A stretch of DNA of 64,000 nt from Actinomycetes bacterium. Its GTDB lineage: Bacteria > Actinomycetota > Actinomycetes > Streptosporangiales > Streptosporangiaceae. The stretch lies in assembly GCA_025964575.1 (NCBI GenBank), contig JAOPYO010000311.1, positions 1 to 64,000 of the forward strand, read 5' to 3'. A program made the translations under genes and the position numbers. The notes beneath the pieces are model-generated. The model had not been told where the DNA came from and searched no databases. It saw only the letters and a list, made by a program, of their open reading frames with translations. Positions 27,753 through 36,048 of this stretch are shown here, in pieces (the first letter of the stretch is position 1; each line of letters begins with the position of its first letter).

Positions 27753-29482
27753 CCCATCGTGCGCCCGGCGTCGCTGAGAGGTGCGGTGAACACCTCAGGT
27801 TCATCCTCGTTGGGCTCATCTTGGTGGATGAACCGCCGTCCGCGCAGCAACGAGGCGAGCGCGGCGCCCAGCGACATGACGATCGCCAGACCGAACACGA
27901 TGACCAGTCCCTGATGGAACGGGCCGGAGATCAGCTGGGGGAAGTAGCTGTGCCCGGTCAGCACGTGGGCGTCGGCGGCCGGAAGCCGGTCGAGCGTCCC
28001 GGAGGGCTGGAGCAGGTTCTGGATCGGGTTGTAGCCGAGGAAGGCCGCGAACAGGGTGCCGACCGGAGGAAGGCCGCCGACCTGCTGCGCCACGTTCGGC
28101 GGGACGCCGTGGGAGGTGAGGCCGGAGGTCAGAGTCTGCGGGAGGCTGTTCGACAGCCCCGCGACCATCAATGAGAAGAACACTCCGATCGACAGAACCA
28201 TTCCCGCGTTCATGAACGTGGCCGCCATCCCGCTGGCCGCACCACGCTGACCGGCGGGGACGCTGTTCATGATGGCGGTGGAGTTGGGCGCCTGGAAGAG
28301 CCCGAAGCCGACGCCGTTGAGGAAGATCAGGAGGGCGAACCATCCGTACCCGAAGTTGGTCGGGATCAGCAGCATCCCGAGGAAGGAGAGCGCGGCCAGT
28401 ATCGCGCCGCCGGAGGCGAACGCCCGGGCGCCGTGCCGGTCCGACAGCCAGCCCGACACCGGTCCGGCCACCAGGAAGCCCAGGGTCATCGGCAGCAGAT
28501 AGATGCCCGCCCAGAGCGGGGTGGCTTCGAAGTCGTAGCCGTGCAGCGGCAGCCAGATGCCCTGCAGCCAGATGATCAACATGAACTGCATCCCGCCACG
28601 GGCGATCGCGGTGAGCAGCCCGGCGGCGTTCCCGGTGGCGAAGGCCCGGATGCGGAAGAGCCCCAGATGGAACATGGGCTCGGCAACCCGGCTCTCGATC
28701 ACGCAGAAGGCGATGAGGGTCGCCACCCCACCGATGAGGCCGGTCAGCACCCACGGGTTGGTCCAGCCCTGGGTGTGCCCACCGTACGGCTGGATTCCGT
28801 ACGTGATGCCGGCGAGCAGAGCGGTCAGGCCGACGGCGAACGAGATGTTGCCCAGCCAGTCCAGCCGGACGGTGGAGCGGACGGAGGTCTCGCGCAGGCT
28901 GCGGTAGGACCAGATCGTGCCGAGAACGCCGATGGGCGCGGACACGAAGAACGTGAGCCGCCAGTTGACCTCGCTGAGCAGGCCGCCCGCGATGAGCCCC
29001 AGGAAGGAGCCGGCGATGGCCGCGACCTGGTTCGTGCCCATCGCCATTCCGCGCTGGCTCGAGGGGAACGCGTCGGTGAGGATGGCCGCCGAGTTGGCCA
29101 TGAGCATCGCTCCGCCGATGCCCTGGACCACCCGCCACACGATCAGCCAGAGAGCCCCGCCGCCGCCGCTGAACGGGTCGAAAGCGAGCAGGATGGTGCC
29201 GGCGGTGAAGACCGCGAAGCCCGCGTTATAGATCTTGACTCGGCCGAGCATGTCGCCCAGCCGGCCGAGTGTGACGACGAGCACGGCCACGACCAGCATG
29301 TAGCCCATCAGGATCCAGAGCAGATAGCTCACGTTGCCTGGTTCCAGCGGATTCAGCCGGATTCCCCGGAAGATCGCGGGCAGTGAAATGATCACGATCG
29401 ACGAGTTGATCGTCGCGAGCAGCATGCCGAGCGTCGTGTTGCTCAGCGCCACCCACTTGTAGCGGTCGGCGTGATCGGGCAT
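27749..29482 (-). CDS. DHA2-family MFS multidrug efflux pump
   Basis: This is a 577-residue, 14-helix MFS transporter (KWVALSNTTLGMLLATINSSIVIISLPAIFRGI, GRLGDMLGRVKIY, MGTNQVAAIAGSFLG, VSGWLSDRHGAR). ATG at 29482 is favoured over an in-frame TTG six codons earlier because GGGGG stands about nine bases upstream. There is an extracytoplasmic loop of about 80 residues before the last helix and an acidic tail (DEPNEDEPEVF). It forms an operon with the MarR gene. An imperfect palindrome immediately upstream is a likely MarR operator. Confidence 0.92.
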   Translation of the reverse strand: MPDHADRYKWVALSNTTLGMLLATINSSIVIISLPAIFRGIRLNPLEPGNVSYLLWILMGYMLVVAVLVVTLGRLGDMLGRVKIYNAGFAVFTAGTILLAFDPFSGGGGALWLIVWRVVQGIGGAMLMANSAAILTDAFPSSQRGMAMGTNQVAAIAGSFLGLIAGGLLSEVNWRLTFFVSAPIGVLGTIWSYRSLRETSVRSTVRLDWLGNISFAVGLTALLAGITYGIQPYGGHTQGWTNPWVLTGLIGGVATLIAFCVIESRVAEPMFHLGLFRIRAFATGNAAGLLTAIARGGMQFMLIIWLQGIWLPLHGYDFEATPLWAGIYLLPMTLGFLVAGPVSGWLSDRHGARAFASGGAILAALSFLGMLLIPTNFGYGWFALLIFLNGVGFGLFQAPNSTAIMNSVPAGQRGAASGMAATFMNAGMVLSIGVFFSLMVAGLSNSLPQTLTSGLTSHGVPPNVAQQVGGLPPVGTLFAAFLGYNPIQNLLQPSGTLDRLPAADAHVLTGHSYFPQLISGPFHQGLVIVFGLAIVMSLGAALASLLRGRRFIHQDEPNEDEPEVFTAPLSDAGRTMG

Positions 29483-29499
29483 GGTCGCGGCCCCCGTCA

Positions 29500-29525
29500 A
29501 TAGTTGCTTGTGGCTAACTAACTAT
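29500..29525. promoter_or_regulatory. Candidate MarR operator of the MFS-marR operon
   Basis: Inverted arms ATAGTT (29500-29505) and AACTAT (29520-29525), with a nested TAGTT/AACTA pair, lie 18 bp upstream of the pump start in a short AT-rich stretch. Position and symmetry suit autoregulation by the MarR protein; the arms are short. Confidence 0.45.
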
Positions 29526-29606
29526 ATACCCGAAATATGGGGCGGTAATGAATGATCTCCGAATCGCCGGGCATGCCATGGGCACCATCCGTCACATATA
29601 GACCAC

Positions 29607-30491
29607 ATGGGGGGCGTGCTGGAGATTCTGCTCCAAGAGCGATACCGCCTACTCACCGTGGTCGGCAAGGGCGGAATGGGAACCGTGTGGCGAGCCCATG
29701 ACGAGGTGCTCAACCGGGACGTCGCGATCAAGGAGGTGGCCCTGCCCGGACGGTCGAGCGTCAGCGAGCGTGTCCTGCTGCGCCACCGCGTGCTCAGCGA
29801 GGCCCGTGCCACCGCCATGCTCGATCACCCAGGAGTGGTCACCATCCACGACATCGTCGAGCAGGACGGCCGCCCCTGGATCGTGATGGAGTTGGTCCAG
29901 GGCTCGTCCCTGCAGGGGCTCCTCGATCGAGGCGGGCGGCTGTCGCCGTGCCGGGCGGCAGCGGTCGGCAGCCAGGTCCTGTCCGTGCTGGTCGCCGCGC
30001 ATACGGTGGGGATGCTGCACCGGGACGTCAAGCCGAGCAACGTGCTGCTCGCCCTGGACGGCCGGGTCGTGCTCACCGACTTCGGGCTGGCGATCAACCG
30101 GAACGAGGCCGGCTTTCGCATCCCGCTGGAGGGCTCGCCCGCGTACGTCTCGCCCGAGCAGGCGAGCAGTGAGCCGATCACCGAGGCGTCCGATCTGTGG
30201 TCGCTGGGCGCGATGCTCTACGCGGCCGTCGAGGGCCGTCCGCCGTACGCCCGGGGTGGGGCCCTGGCCTCGCTGATGGCCGTGCTGCTCGATCCGTACG
30301 AGCCGCCGGTGCACGCGGGTGGGCTGCGCACTGTGATCGACGGGCTGCTGCGGAAGAACCCGGCCGAACGACTCACCGCCGAACAGGCGGCCAGGCTCTT
30401 CGACCGGCTGGAGGCCCGGGACCGGAGGATCAACCTCCGCTGGCGGTTTCCACGGATCGGCGCGCTGGCCCGACCGCGGGCGATCCGCTGA
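29607..30491 (+). CDS. Soluble Ser/Thr protein kinase
   Basis: This is a 294-residue Hanks-type kinase without membrane helix or sensor domain. It shows the glycine loop GKGGMGTV, VAIKEV (catalytic Lys), HRDVKPSN (catalytic loop), DFGLA (metal), EGSPAYVSPEQ (activation/P+1) and DLWSLG. It resembles the kinase domains of Pkn/AfsK-like proteins. The ATG at 29607 has no Shine-Dalgarno. A TATAGA box ends about seven bases before it, so the mRNA may be leaderless. The short basic C-terminus (RWRFPRIGALARPRAIR) could touch the membrane. It is divergent from the MFS pump. Confidence 0.92.
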   Translation: MGGVLEILLQERYRLLTVVGKGGMGTVWRAHDEVLNRDVAIKEVALPGRSSVSERVLLRHRVLSEARATAMLDHPGVVTIHDIVEQDGRPWIVMELVQGSSLQGLLDRGGRLSPCRAAAVGSQVLSVLVAAHTVGMLHRDVKPSNVLLALDGRVVLTDFGLAINRNEAGFRIPLEGSPAYVSPEQASSEPITEASDLWSLGAMLYAAVEGRPPYARGGALASLMAVLLDPYEPPVHAGGLRTVIDGLLRKNPAERLTAEQAARLFDRLEARDRRINLRWRFPRIGALARPRAIR

Positions 30492-30529
30492 CTATGACTT
30501 TCCGGGGCTGACCTGCGGCTGCCGGTCGG

Positions 30530-31162
30530 TCACCTGTCGACCACGGAGTGGATCAGCGCGAGGATGGGTTCGCGGAGGGCGGGCAGCGAGGCGTGATCGT
30601 CGATGGCCACACGCGCCGTCACCATGGCACCCACTCCGCCGACCACGAGACTGCAGGCGAAGTGCGGGTCCGGCAGGGTACGCCAGCGTTCATCGGCGGT
30701 GAGGATCTCGGTGAACAGGTTCACCCATCGCCGCTGGACGTCGACCCGGCGGTCCGCCGCGGCCCGGCCCGCGGCATAGATCTCGGTGAGGAACATCTTG
30801 GCCAGCGCCGGTTCACTCACCATGAGGTCAAGATAAGCGGTCAGTGCGCGGTCGAAGCGCTCCATCGGAGGCAGTTCAGGTGGCCCGGCGGCCTCGCGGA
30901 CGCCGGCCTCCAGCAGTTCGCCGGCCTTGTCGAAGGCGGCAAGGAAACAGGCCTCCTTGTCGGCGAAATGCTCATAGAACGTCTCGCGCGACACGTGGAC
31001 GCGTTTGAGCACTTCGGCCACTGAGGTCCGGGTGTAACCCTTCTCCGCGACCGCTTCGGCCATGCCCAGCAGCAGCCGACCGCGCTGCGAGGCCACGACC
31101 TCTTCTCGGGTCAGGCGATGTCGTCCGCGTGGCAGTGCGCCGAGGAAGGCCGATGAATCCAC
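30530..31162 (-). CDS. TetR-family regulator
   Basis: This is a 210-residue regulator. The N-terminal HTH reads GRLLLGMAEAVAEKGYTRTSVAEVLKRVHVSRETFYEHFADKEACFLAAFDKA, followed by an all-helical ligand domain. The GTG start at 31162 lacks a clear Shine-Dalgarno. There is no obvious partner: the flanking genes are a kinase and an ArsR regulator. The target is unknown. Confidence 0.9.
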   Translation of the reverse strand: MDSSAFLGALPRGRHRLTREEVVASQRGRLLLGMAEAVAEKGYTRTSVAEVLKRVHVSRETFYEHFADKEACFLAAFDKAGELLEAGVREAAGPPELPPMERFDRALTAYLDLMVSEPALAKMFLTEIYAAGRAAADRRVDVQRRWVNLFTEILTADERWRTLPDPHFACSLVVGGVGAMVTARVAIDDHASLPALREPILALIHSVVDR

Positions 31163-31209
31163 AAGCGAACGTTAGCAAGCACTTTGTCGGAGGCGCCTCG
31201 GACATGTCC

Positions 31210-31584
31210 TTAGTGAGCCGGATCGGCGGTCGTGGCCGGCCGCACCAGATGCAGCAGGTCATGAACGGTGGCGTCGGCGAGTTCGTACCGGATCACCCGC
31301 CCGTCGCGATGCGCGGTGACGATGCCTTGTGAACGGAGCAGCCGCAGGGACTGCGAGACGGCGGTGTCGTTCATGTCGGCGGCGACCGCGAGATCGGAGA
31401 CGCAGATCGGCCCGGCGGCGTGGATGCACAGCAGCAGGGTGAGCCGCCCGGGGTCCGACAGCATGGCGAACCTGACGGCCCAGGCGCGTACGTCCCGGCC
31501 GTCGCCGGCCCCCGCGATGGCTTCGCAGACGCGATGGTCGTCGATCACCCGGCGGTGGGCACGCTCTGGAGGTACGAGATGCAT
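31210..31584 (-). CDS. ArsR/SmtB-family regulator
   Basis: This is a 124-residue winged helix: FAMLSDPGRLTLLLCIHAAGPICVSDLAVAADMNDTAVSQSLRLLRSQGIVTAHRDGRVIRYELADATVHDLLHL. Potential metal ligands are His residues near the N-terminus (MHLVPPERAHRR, DDHRVCEA) and Asp/His in the last helix (DATVHDLLH), a layout like the Ni/Co sensors NmtR and KmtR. It is divergent from the B12-controlled NiCoT transporter, so cobalt or nickel sensing is likely. An AT-rich palindrome upstream could be its operator. Confidence 0.88.
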   Translation of the reverse strand: MHLVPPERAHRRVIDDHRVCEAIAGAGDGRDVRAWAVRFAMLSDPGRLTLLLCIHAAGPICVSDLAVAADMNDTAVSQSLRLLRSQGIVTAHRDGRVIRYELADATVHDLLHLVRPATTADPAH

Positions 31585-31619
31585 GGGTCCATCCTGTCAA
31601 GCAGGTGACGAAAGACTGT

Positions 31620-31661
31620 CATATCTGCATACCTGATGAGATTTGAAGATATGAGTTATCT
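31620..31661. promoter_or_regulatory. AT-rich palindromes, candidate ArsR operator
   Basis: In the arsR-NiCoT gap, CATATCT (31620-31626) is repeated inverted as AGATATG (31647-31653). The second arm also starts the palindrome AGATA-tgagt-TATCT (31647-31661). ArsR/SmtB operators are commonly short AT-rich inverted repeats of this sort. It lies between the arsR start and the riboswitch, so it could control both genes. Confidence 0.5.
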
Positions 31662-31677
31662 ACCCGTACGGTAAGCG

Positions 31678-31905
31678 GGCCGTGGTGTTCGGGAAGCCGG
31701 TGTAGCGCTGCGTGCTTGGCTCACAAGCTCGCAAGCTCACGACTGTGCTTGCTTGTTCGCTCGCAAGCTCACGAATCCGGCGCGGCCCTCGCCACTGTGA
31801 TCGGGAAGCTCTGCCCCACCCCTTGACCGGGGAGCCACTGGACTCTTGAGTCCGGGAAGGCGGGACGGAGCGTCAACCCGTCAGCCAGGAGACCGGCCAC
31901 GGCAC
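31678..31905 (+). ncRNA. Cobalamin (B12) riboswitch
   Basis: All hallmark segments of a cobalamin riboswitch appear in order. The 5' arm GCCGTGG (31679-31685) pairs with CCACGGC (31897-31903). Then come GGGAAGCCGGTG (31691-31702), AATCCGGCGCGGCCCTCGCC followed by ACTGTGA (31774-31800), GGGAAGC, CCACTGG, GGGAAGGCG, and a perfect B12 box GCCAGGAGACCGGCC (31884-31898). Two 16-bp direct copies of GCTCGCAAGCTCACGA (31727 and 31759) sit in the variable peripheral stem. It precedes the NiCoT gene by about 45 nt, predicting that B12 shuts off cobalt uptake. Confidence 0.95.
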
Positions 31906-31950
31906 CGAAAGGAACCATTCCACGAGGTGCTGGAAGGCGGTCTTACGAAC

Positions 31951-33015
31951 GTGCGTACACATGCGCGACAAGCCCTGACGCGGGCGGACTGGATACGCGT
32001 CGCCATCCTCTTCGGTGCGATCACTCTGCTGCACGTCGTCGCCTGGGGTGTGCTCATTCTGTTGGTGGTGCCCGAGCACTACACGATCGGGACGAAGGTC
32101 TTCGGCCTCGGTCTCGGCGTCACGGCCTACACCCTGGGCATGCGCCACGCCTTCGACGCCGATCACATCGCGGCCATCGACAACACCACCCGAAAGTTCA
32201 TGGCCGACGGCAAACGCCCTGTGTCGACCGGATTCTGGTTCGCCCTCGGCCACTCCGGCATGGTGGTCCTGATGGCCGCGCTGGTGGCCATGGGCGCCCA
32301 CCTGGCCACCGTGCTGTCGGACCAGAGCTCCAAGACGCACCAGACCATGGGACTGATCGGGACCGGGGTGTCCGGCGGCTTCCTCTATCTCATCGCCTTC
32401 GTCAACCTCGTCGCGATGGTCGGCATCGCCAAGGTTTGGCGGGCGATGCGGCACGGAGAGTTCGACGAGGCGGTTCTCGAGGCCAAGCTCGATCAGCGTG
32501 GCTTGATCAACAGGATCCTCGGCGGGTTGCTGCGCTCCATCTCCCACCCCTGGCAGATGTTCCCGATCGGCATGCTGTTCGGGCTGGGCTTCGACACCGC
32601 CACCGAGGTGACCGTGCTGGCGCTGGCCGGGTCCGGAGCGGCCGGCGGCCTGCCCTGGTACGCGATCCTCGTTCTGCCACTGCTGTTCGCCGCCGGGATG
32701 AGCCTGTTCGACACCCTCGACGGCACATTCATGAACTTCGCCTACCACTGGGCGTTCGCCAACCCGGTGCGGAAGGTCTACTACAACCTCACCATCACGG
32801 GGCTCTCGGTGGCGGTCGCCTTCGTCATCGGCACCATCGAGATCGTCGCCCTGCTACACGACGACGCAGGCATCGAGAACCCGGTCACCAACTGGATCGC
32901 CGATCTGGATCTCAACAATGTCGGCTTCATCGTCGTGGGGCTGTTCGTCGCCGTCTGGGCGGTGGCCATCGCCTACTGGCGGCTCGCCCGCGTAGAGCAC
33001 CGCTGGACTCCCTGA
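31951..33015 (+). CDS. Nickel/cobalt transporter (NiCoT/HoxN family)
   Basis: This is a 354-residue membrane protein with about eight helices and the NiCoT signatures RHAFDADHIAAIDNTTR in helix II, GFWFALGHSGMVV, and LGFDTATEV. GTG at 31951 is chosen because it lies downstream of the riboswitch with AAGGCGG about ten bases before it; earlier in-frame starts fall within the B12 box region. Control by a cobalamin riboswitch indicates cobalt as the main substrate. A large inverted repeat follows the stop codon. Confidence 0.93.
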   Translation: MRTHARQALTRADWIRVAILFGAITLLHVVAWGVLILLVVPEHYTIGTKVFGLGLGVTAYTLGMRHAFDADHIAAIDNTTRKFMADGKRPVSTGFWFALGHSGMVVLMAALVAMGAHLATVLSDQSSKTHQTMGLIGTGVSGGFLYLIAFVNLVAMVGIAKVWRAMRHGEFDEAVLEAKLDQRGLINRILGGLLRSISHPWQMFPIGMLFGLGFDTATEVTVLALAGSGAAGGLPWYAILVLPLLFAAGMSLFDTLDGTFMNFAYHWAFANPVRKVYYNLTITGLSVAVAFVIGTIEIVALLHDDAGIENPVTNWIADLDLNNVGFIVVGLFVAVWAVAIAYWRLARVEHRWTP

Positions 33016-33021
33016 CCCGAC

Positions 33022-33097
33022 CCCCCGTGATCTTGCATTCGTGTCGACACGCAGGGCTTTCCGGCGTGCCTCCGGTACGACGCAAAGATCACGGGGG
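33022..33097. terminator. Large inverted repeat / bidirectional terminator
   Basis: CCCCCGTGATCTTGC (33022-33036) and its near-perfect complement GCAAAGATCACGGGGG (33082-33097, one-base bulge) bracket a 45-nt spacer that itself holds the perfect palindrome GTGTCGACAC (33041-33050). It lies between the convergent NiCoT and CopC genes, so termination in both directions is likely. Its size is more like a repeated extragenic palindrome than a simple terminator. Confidence 0.65.
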
Positions 33098-33104
33098 CAG
33101 GGCG

Positions 33105-33662
33105 TCAGGGGCTGAGGATCTTGCGGACGACGGTGATCCCGGCGATCAGGCCCACGCCGAGCAGGGCGGCGAGGCCGATCCACCACCAGCCGGTGCTGGA
33201 TGATCCCGCGGCCGTATGGGGCGCGGCGTTCGGGGCCTGGCCTGCCACCGTGCCGGACCCCCGTGAGCCTGAGCTGCCGGACACCGCGGCGGGTGCCCCG
33301 CCCTTGACGGTGAATCTGTACTCACCGTTGACCGGATGCCCGTCCACGGCGACGACCCGCCACCCGACCGTGTAGACGCCCGAAGCGAGCGTCCCGGCCA
33401 CCTGCTCGGTCACCTTGTTGTCCACAGCCTGTGCCTTACCGGACTCGTGCCGCCCGCCGGCCGAGTCGATAAGGACGACCTGGGGAAAGGTGACCGGATC
33501 GGCGAAGGTCAGCAGGATCTGGCTCGGCGGTGACACCGTCGAGCCGATCGCTGGTGAGGCCTCCTTCAGCGAGGTGTGCGCGGACGCCGGCCCAGTGGTC
33601 ATGGCGAGGGCCAACAGGGCCCCCGCCGTGACCGTCCCGATCCGTACAGCCCGGAATCTCAT
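33105..33662 (-). CDS. CopC-domain copper-binding protein
   Basis: This is a 185-residue exported protein with a signal peptide ending TGPASA, so the mature N-terminus is HTSLKEASPA, placing the Cu(II)-ligand His first as in CopC. A second His lies in VAVDGHPVNGEYRF. After the beta-sandwich come a Gly/Ser/Ala linker and one C-terminal helix (WWWIGLAALLGVGLIAGITVV) that anchors it with the domain outside. Its start overlaps the ycnI-like stop by 4 bp. Confidence 0.92.
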   Translation of the reverse strand: MRFRAVRIGTVTAGALLALAMTTGPASAHTSLKEASPAIGSTVSPPSQILLTFADPVTFPQVVLIDSAGGRHESGKAQAVDNKVTEQVAGTLASGVYTVGWRVVAVDGHPVNGEYRFTVKGGAPAAVSGSSGSRGSGTVAGQAPNAAPHTAAGSSSTGWWWIGLAALLGVGLIAGITVVRKILSP

Positions 33663-34396
33663 GGCCGGTTCCGCGCCCGGACCAGGCCGAACCCACCCAC
33701 GGCGATGCCGATCACGCCCACGGCGAGACCGAGCCCGCCCAGCATCCGGGCTGTGCCGTCATCGGCCTTGGTGACATTGGCGACCTTGGCCATGGGCACC
33801 TGTGCACCCGTCGCAGGCGCGTTGCCGCTCCCCTTGGGGGTCAGCTGGAGCACGGGAGAGGGGTGCGCAGGCTCCTGGCCGCCGGTGCCCGGATCCTGGT
33901 CCCAGTGCACGACCTTGCCGCCCGAGTAGGTCTGCGCGGCCTTGAACACGAGCCGGTTGGTGTCGGTGGGCAGCGGTCCCATCGACACGTCGAACTCCTG
34001 GAACTGTCCGGGCGCGATCGATCCCCCGCTCCAGGTGATCCGGGAGACCGCCTGGGTGATCTCGCCGTCGTCGGACTTGAGCGGGGTGGTCAGCTTGGTC
34101 TTGTCGATCTTGATCGTCCAGCCGGGCACCGGGCGGACGGACACGGATGCGATCGGGTGGTCCAGCGGCAGGTCGACCTCGACGCCCGTGTTCTGTGCGG
34201 AGGCCTCCTCGTTGGGGACTCGGAACGAGACCTTGCTGTAGGAGCCCTGCTCCGCCGTGTTCGGGTTGGCGGTGACATGGGCGGCGGCCGGCCCGGCGAC
34301 GACCAGCAGCGCCAGCGTGGCGGTCCCGCCGACCGCGGCGAGCTGCGAGATCCGGCGGTTACGGCGTGACGAGTACTGCGATGAGTACATGGACAT
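33659..34396 (-). CDS. YcnI-like (DUF1775) copper-binding membrane protein
   Basis: This is a 245-residue exported protein. The signal peptide is cleaved at PAAA, leaving HVTANPNTAEQGSYSKVSFRVPNEE. The first His and the Trp in VVHWDQDP correspond to the single-His/Trp Cu(II) site described for YcnI. A C-terminal helix (MLGGLGLAVGVIGIAVGGFGLV) anchors it. GGAGAG precedes the start. It is translationally coupled to copC and probably co-transcribed with the upstream membrane protein. Confidence 0.92.
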   Translation of the reverse strand: MSMYSSQYSSRRNRRISQLAAVGGTATLALLVVAGPAAAHVTANPNTAEQGSYSKVSFRVPNEEASAQNTGVEVDLPLDHPIASVSVRPVPGWTIKIDKTKLTTPLKSDDGEITQAVSRITWSGGSIAPGQFQEFDVSMGPLPTDTNRLVFKAAQTYSGGKVVHWDQDPGTGGQEPAHPSPVLQLTPKGSGNAPATGAQVPMAKVANVTKADDGTARMLGGLGLAVGVIGIAVGGFGLVRARNRP

Positions 34397-34472
34397 GGGT
34401 TCTCTCCGTGTGAAAACGTTCTCTCCGAGAACGTGCTATGGCCTCCGAGGCATGGGCGCTCGGCGCTCGGCG

Positions 34473-35063
34473 TCAGCCGAGCGCGAGTGCCGTCGAACGG
34501 AACGGAGGGCCTCGCCGGACCACGGAGTGCCGCAGGGTGGCGGAGCGTGGCCGGGCCAGCGGAGAGGTACGGGAGAGAGCACGCGCCTGCGGGATGACCG
34601 GAGCCGAGTCCAGCGCCAGCAGAGCCCACAGCGGCCGGCCTGCCAGGGCAGCCACCCGCCGGGCCAGCCTCCACACCGCGCGCTCGCCCCGCCGGAGCCA
34701 CCATGCCGACACCACCGCTGCCGCCACATGCGCCAGCGTCATGGTCGTGCTGCTGTGCCCGCTGGTCATGACGACGGGAGCCCCGGAGTGGTCCATGACC
34801 GAGGGGCCGGACTGGGCCGCGGTGAACAGGGCGTGGAATGCGAACTGTCCGGCGAGCAGACCACCGAGGATGGTGGCCAGGGATCGCTCTGTCCCGGTCA
34901 GCACCCATGCCACCGAGAGGACGGCGGTGAAGCCCACGCCGATCGCCCACGGGGCGACCGCGGCCTGCGAGACGGCGGCATGACCCGCGGTGGCCAGCGT
35001 CATGCAGACGGCTGCGAACACCGAGGCGCGGGTCAGTCGGAGAGCGGGCTGAGGAGGGGACAT
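34473..35063 (-). CDS. Hypothetical membrane protein of the copper operon
   Basis: This is a 196-residue protein with about four hydrophobic helices. I do not recognise the family. Between helices there is a Met/His-containing loop, SVMDHSGAPVVMTSGHSSTTMTLAH, and a helix with HVAAAVVSAWWLRRGERAVWRL. The C-terminal ~60 residues are basic and probably cytosolic. The start is chosen after GGAGG on the minus strand just upstream of ATG 35063. It leads ycnI and copC in the same direction with an 76-bp gap, so membrane copper handling is a reasonable inference. Confidence 0.75.
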   Translation of the reverse strand: MSPPQPALRLTRASVFAAVCMTLATAGHAAVSQAAVAPWAIGVGFTAVLSVAWVLTGTERSLATILGGLLAGQFAFHALFTAAQSGPSVMDHSGAPVVMTSGHSSTTMTLAHVAAAVVSAWWLRRGERAVWRLARRVAALAGRPLWALLALDSAPVIPQARALSRTSPLARPRSATLRHSVVRRGPPFRSTALALG

Positions 35064-35210
35064 GACTGACTCATCTTTCCACCCGAGCCCTGCCGCTGTC
35101 CGGCTGGGCGCACAAAGCTCAAAAGGGAGAGCACTGCTCTTGACTCGGTCTTTCTTGAGAGAGACGTGGCCCGCCGGGATCACACCGCCGGGACTACATA
35201 ATGTGAGGCG

Positions 35211-36041
35211 ATGATCTGGAGTCTGCTGGGCGCGCTGGCCGCGAGTGTCTGCTTCGGGGTGGCAACGGTGCTGCAGGCGATCGCGGCACGGAACACCCAC
35301 GCGGGGCAGGGCGTTGATCCTCGGCTGCTGATCAGGCTGGCCGGGCAGCTCCCGTACGTCATCGGCGTGCTGCTGGACCTGGTGGGTTTCGTGGCGGAGC
35401 TGGCCGCGTTGCGCTCGCTTCCGCTGTTCGTGGTGCAGGCAGTCATCGCGGCGAACCTGGCGGTGACGGCGGTGGTGGCCAGTCAGGTGATGAAGCTTCG
35501 GCTCACCGGTCGTGAGTGGACCGCCGTGGTCGTGGTCTGTGTCGGACTCGCCCTGCTCGGATTGTCCGCCGGTCACGAGCGGGCCGCCCATGTGAGCACA
35601 GGTCTCCGGTGGGCGCTGCTGGGCGGAGTCATCGTTCTGTTCGCGGTGGGCATGGCGGCCGGAAGGCTCGAGGGGAAGGCTCGGTCGGCGGTGCTGGGCC
35701 TGGTCGCCGGCCTTGGCTTCGGGGCGGTGGCGGTCAGTGCTCGGGCGCTGACCAGCCTGTCGCCGCTGGACCTGCTGCGCGACCCGACGACGTACGCAAT
35801 GGGTCTGGGCGGCGTCACCGCGATGCTGTTCTATGCCACCGCGCTGCAACGCGGGTCGGTGACCACGACGACCGCGGCCGTGGTGGTAGCCGAGACCCTC
35901 GTCCCCGCCGCTATCGGCATCTGGCTCCTGGGAGACCAGACCCGCCATGGGTACGTCCCCGTGGCGCTGGCCGGATTCGTGCTGGCCGTGGTCGGCACTC
36001 TCGCCCTTGCCCGATTCGGTGAGCCCGTGCCCACGGGATAA
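35211..36041 (+). CDS. DMT-superfamily (EamA-like) membrane protein
   Basis: This is a 276-residue membrane protein with nine to ten helices and an internal two-half EamA-like organisation: LLGALAASVCFGVATVLQAIAAR at the start and AMLFYATALQRGSVTTTTAAVVVAETLVPAAIGIWLLGD in the second half. GAGG precedes the ATG closely and TACATAAT just upstream could be a -10 box. The substrate is unknown. It is followed seven bases later by the spermidine-synthase-like gene, so they are likely one operon. Confidence 0.85.
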   Translation: MIWSLLGALAASVCFGVATVLQAIAARNTHAGQGVDPRLLIRLAGQLPYVIGVLLDLVGFVAELAALRSLPLFVVQAVIAANLAVTAVVASQVMKLRLTGREWTAVVVVCVGLALLGLSAGHERAAHVSTGLRWALLGGVIVLFAVGMAAGRLEGKARSAVLGLVAGLGFGAVAVSARALTSLSPLDLLRDPTTYAMGLGGVTAMLFYATALQRGSVTTTTAAVVVAETLVPAAIGIWLLGDQTRHGYVPVALAGFVLAVVGTLALARFGEPVPTG

Positions 36042-36048
36042 TCGAGTC

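Noticed and set aside
31727-31774. Two copies of GCTCGCAAGCTCACGA as a CRISPR-like or operator repeat
   Set aside because: They sit inside the variable stem of the cobalamin riboswitch and only two copies exist.
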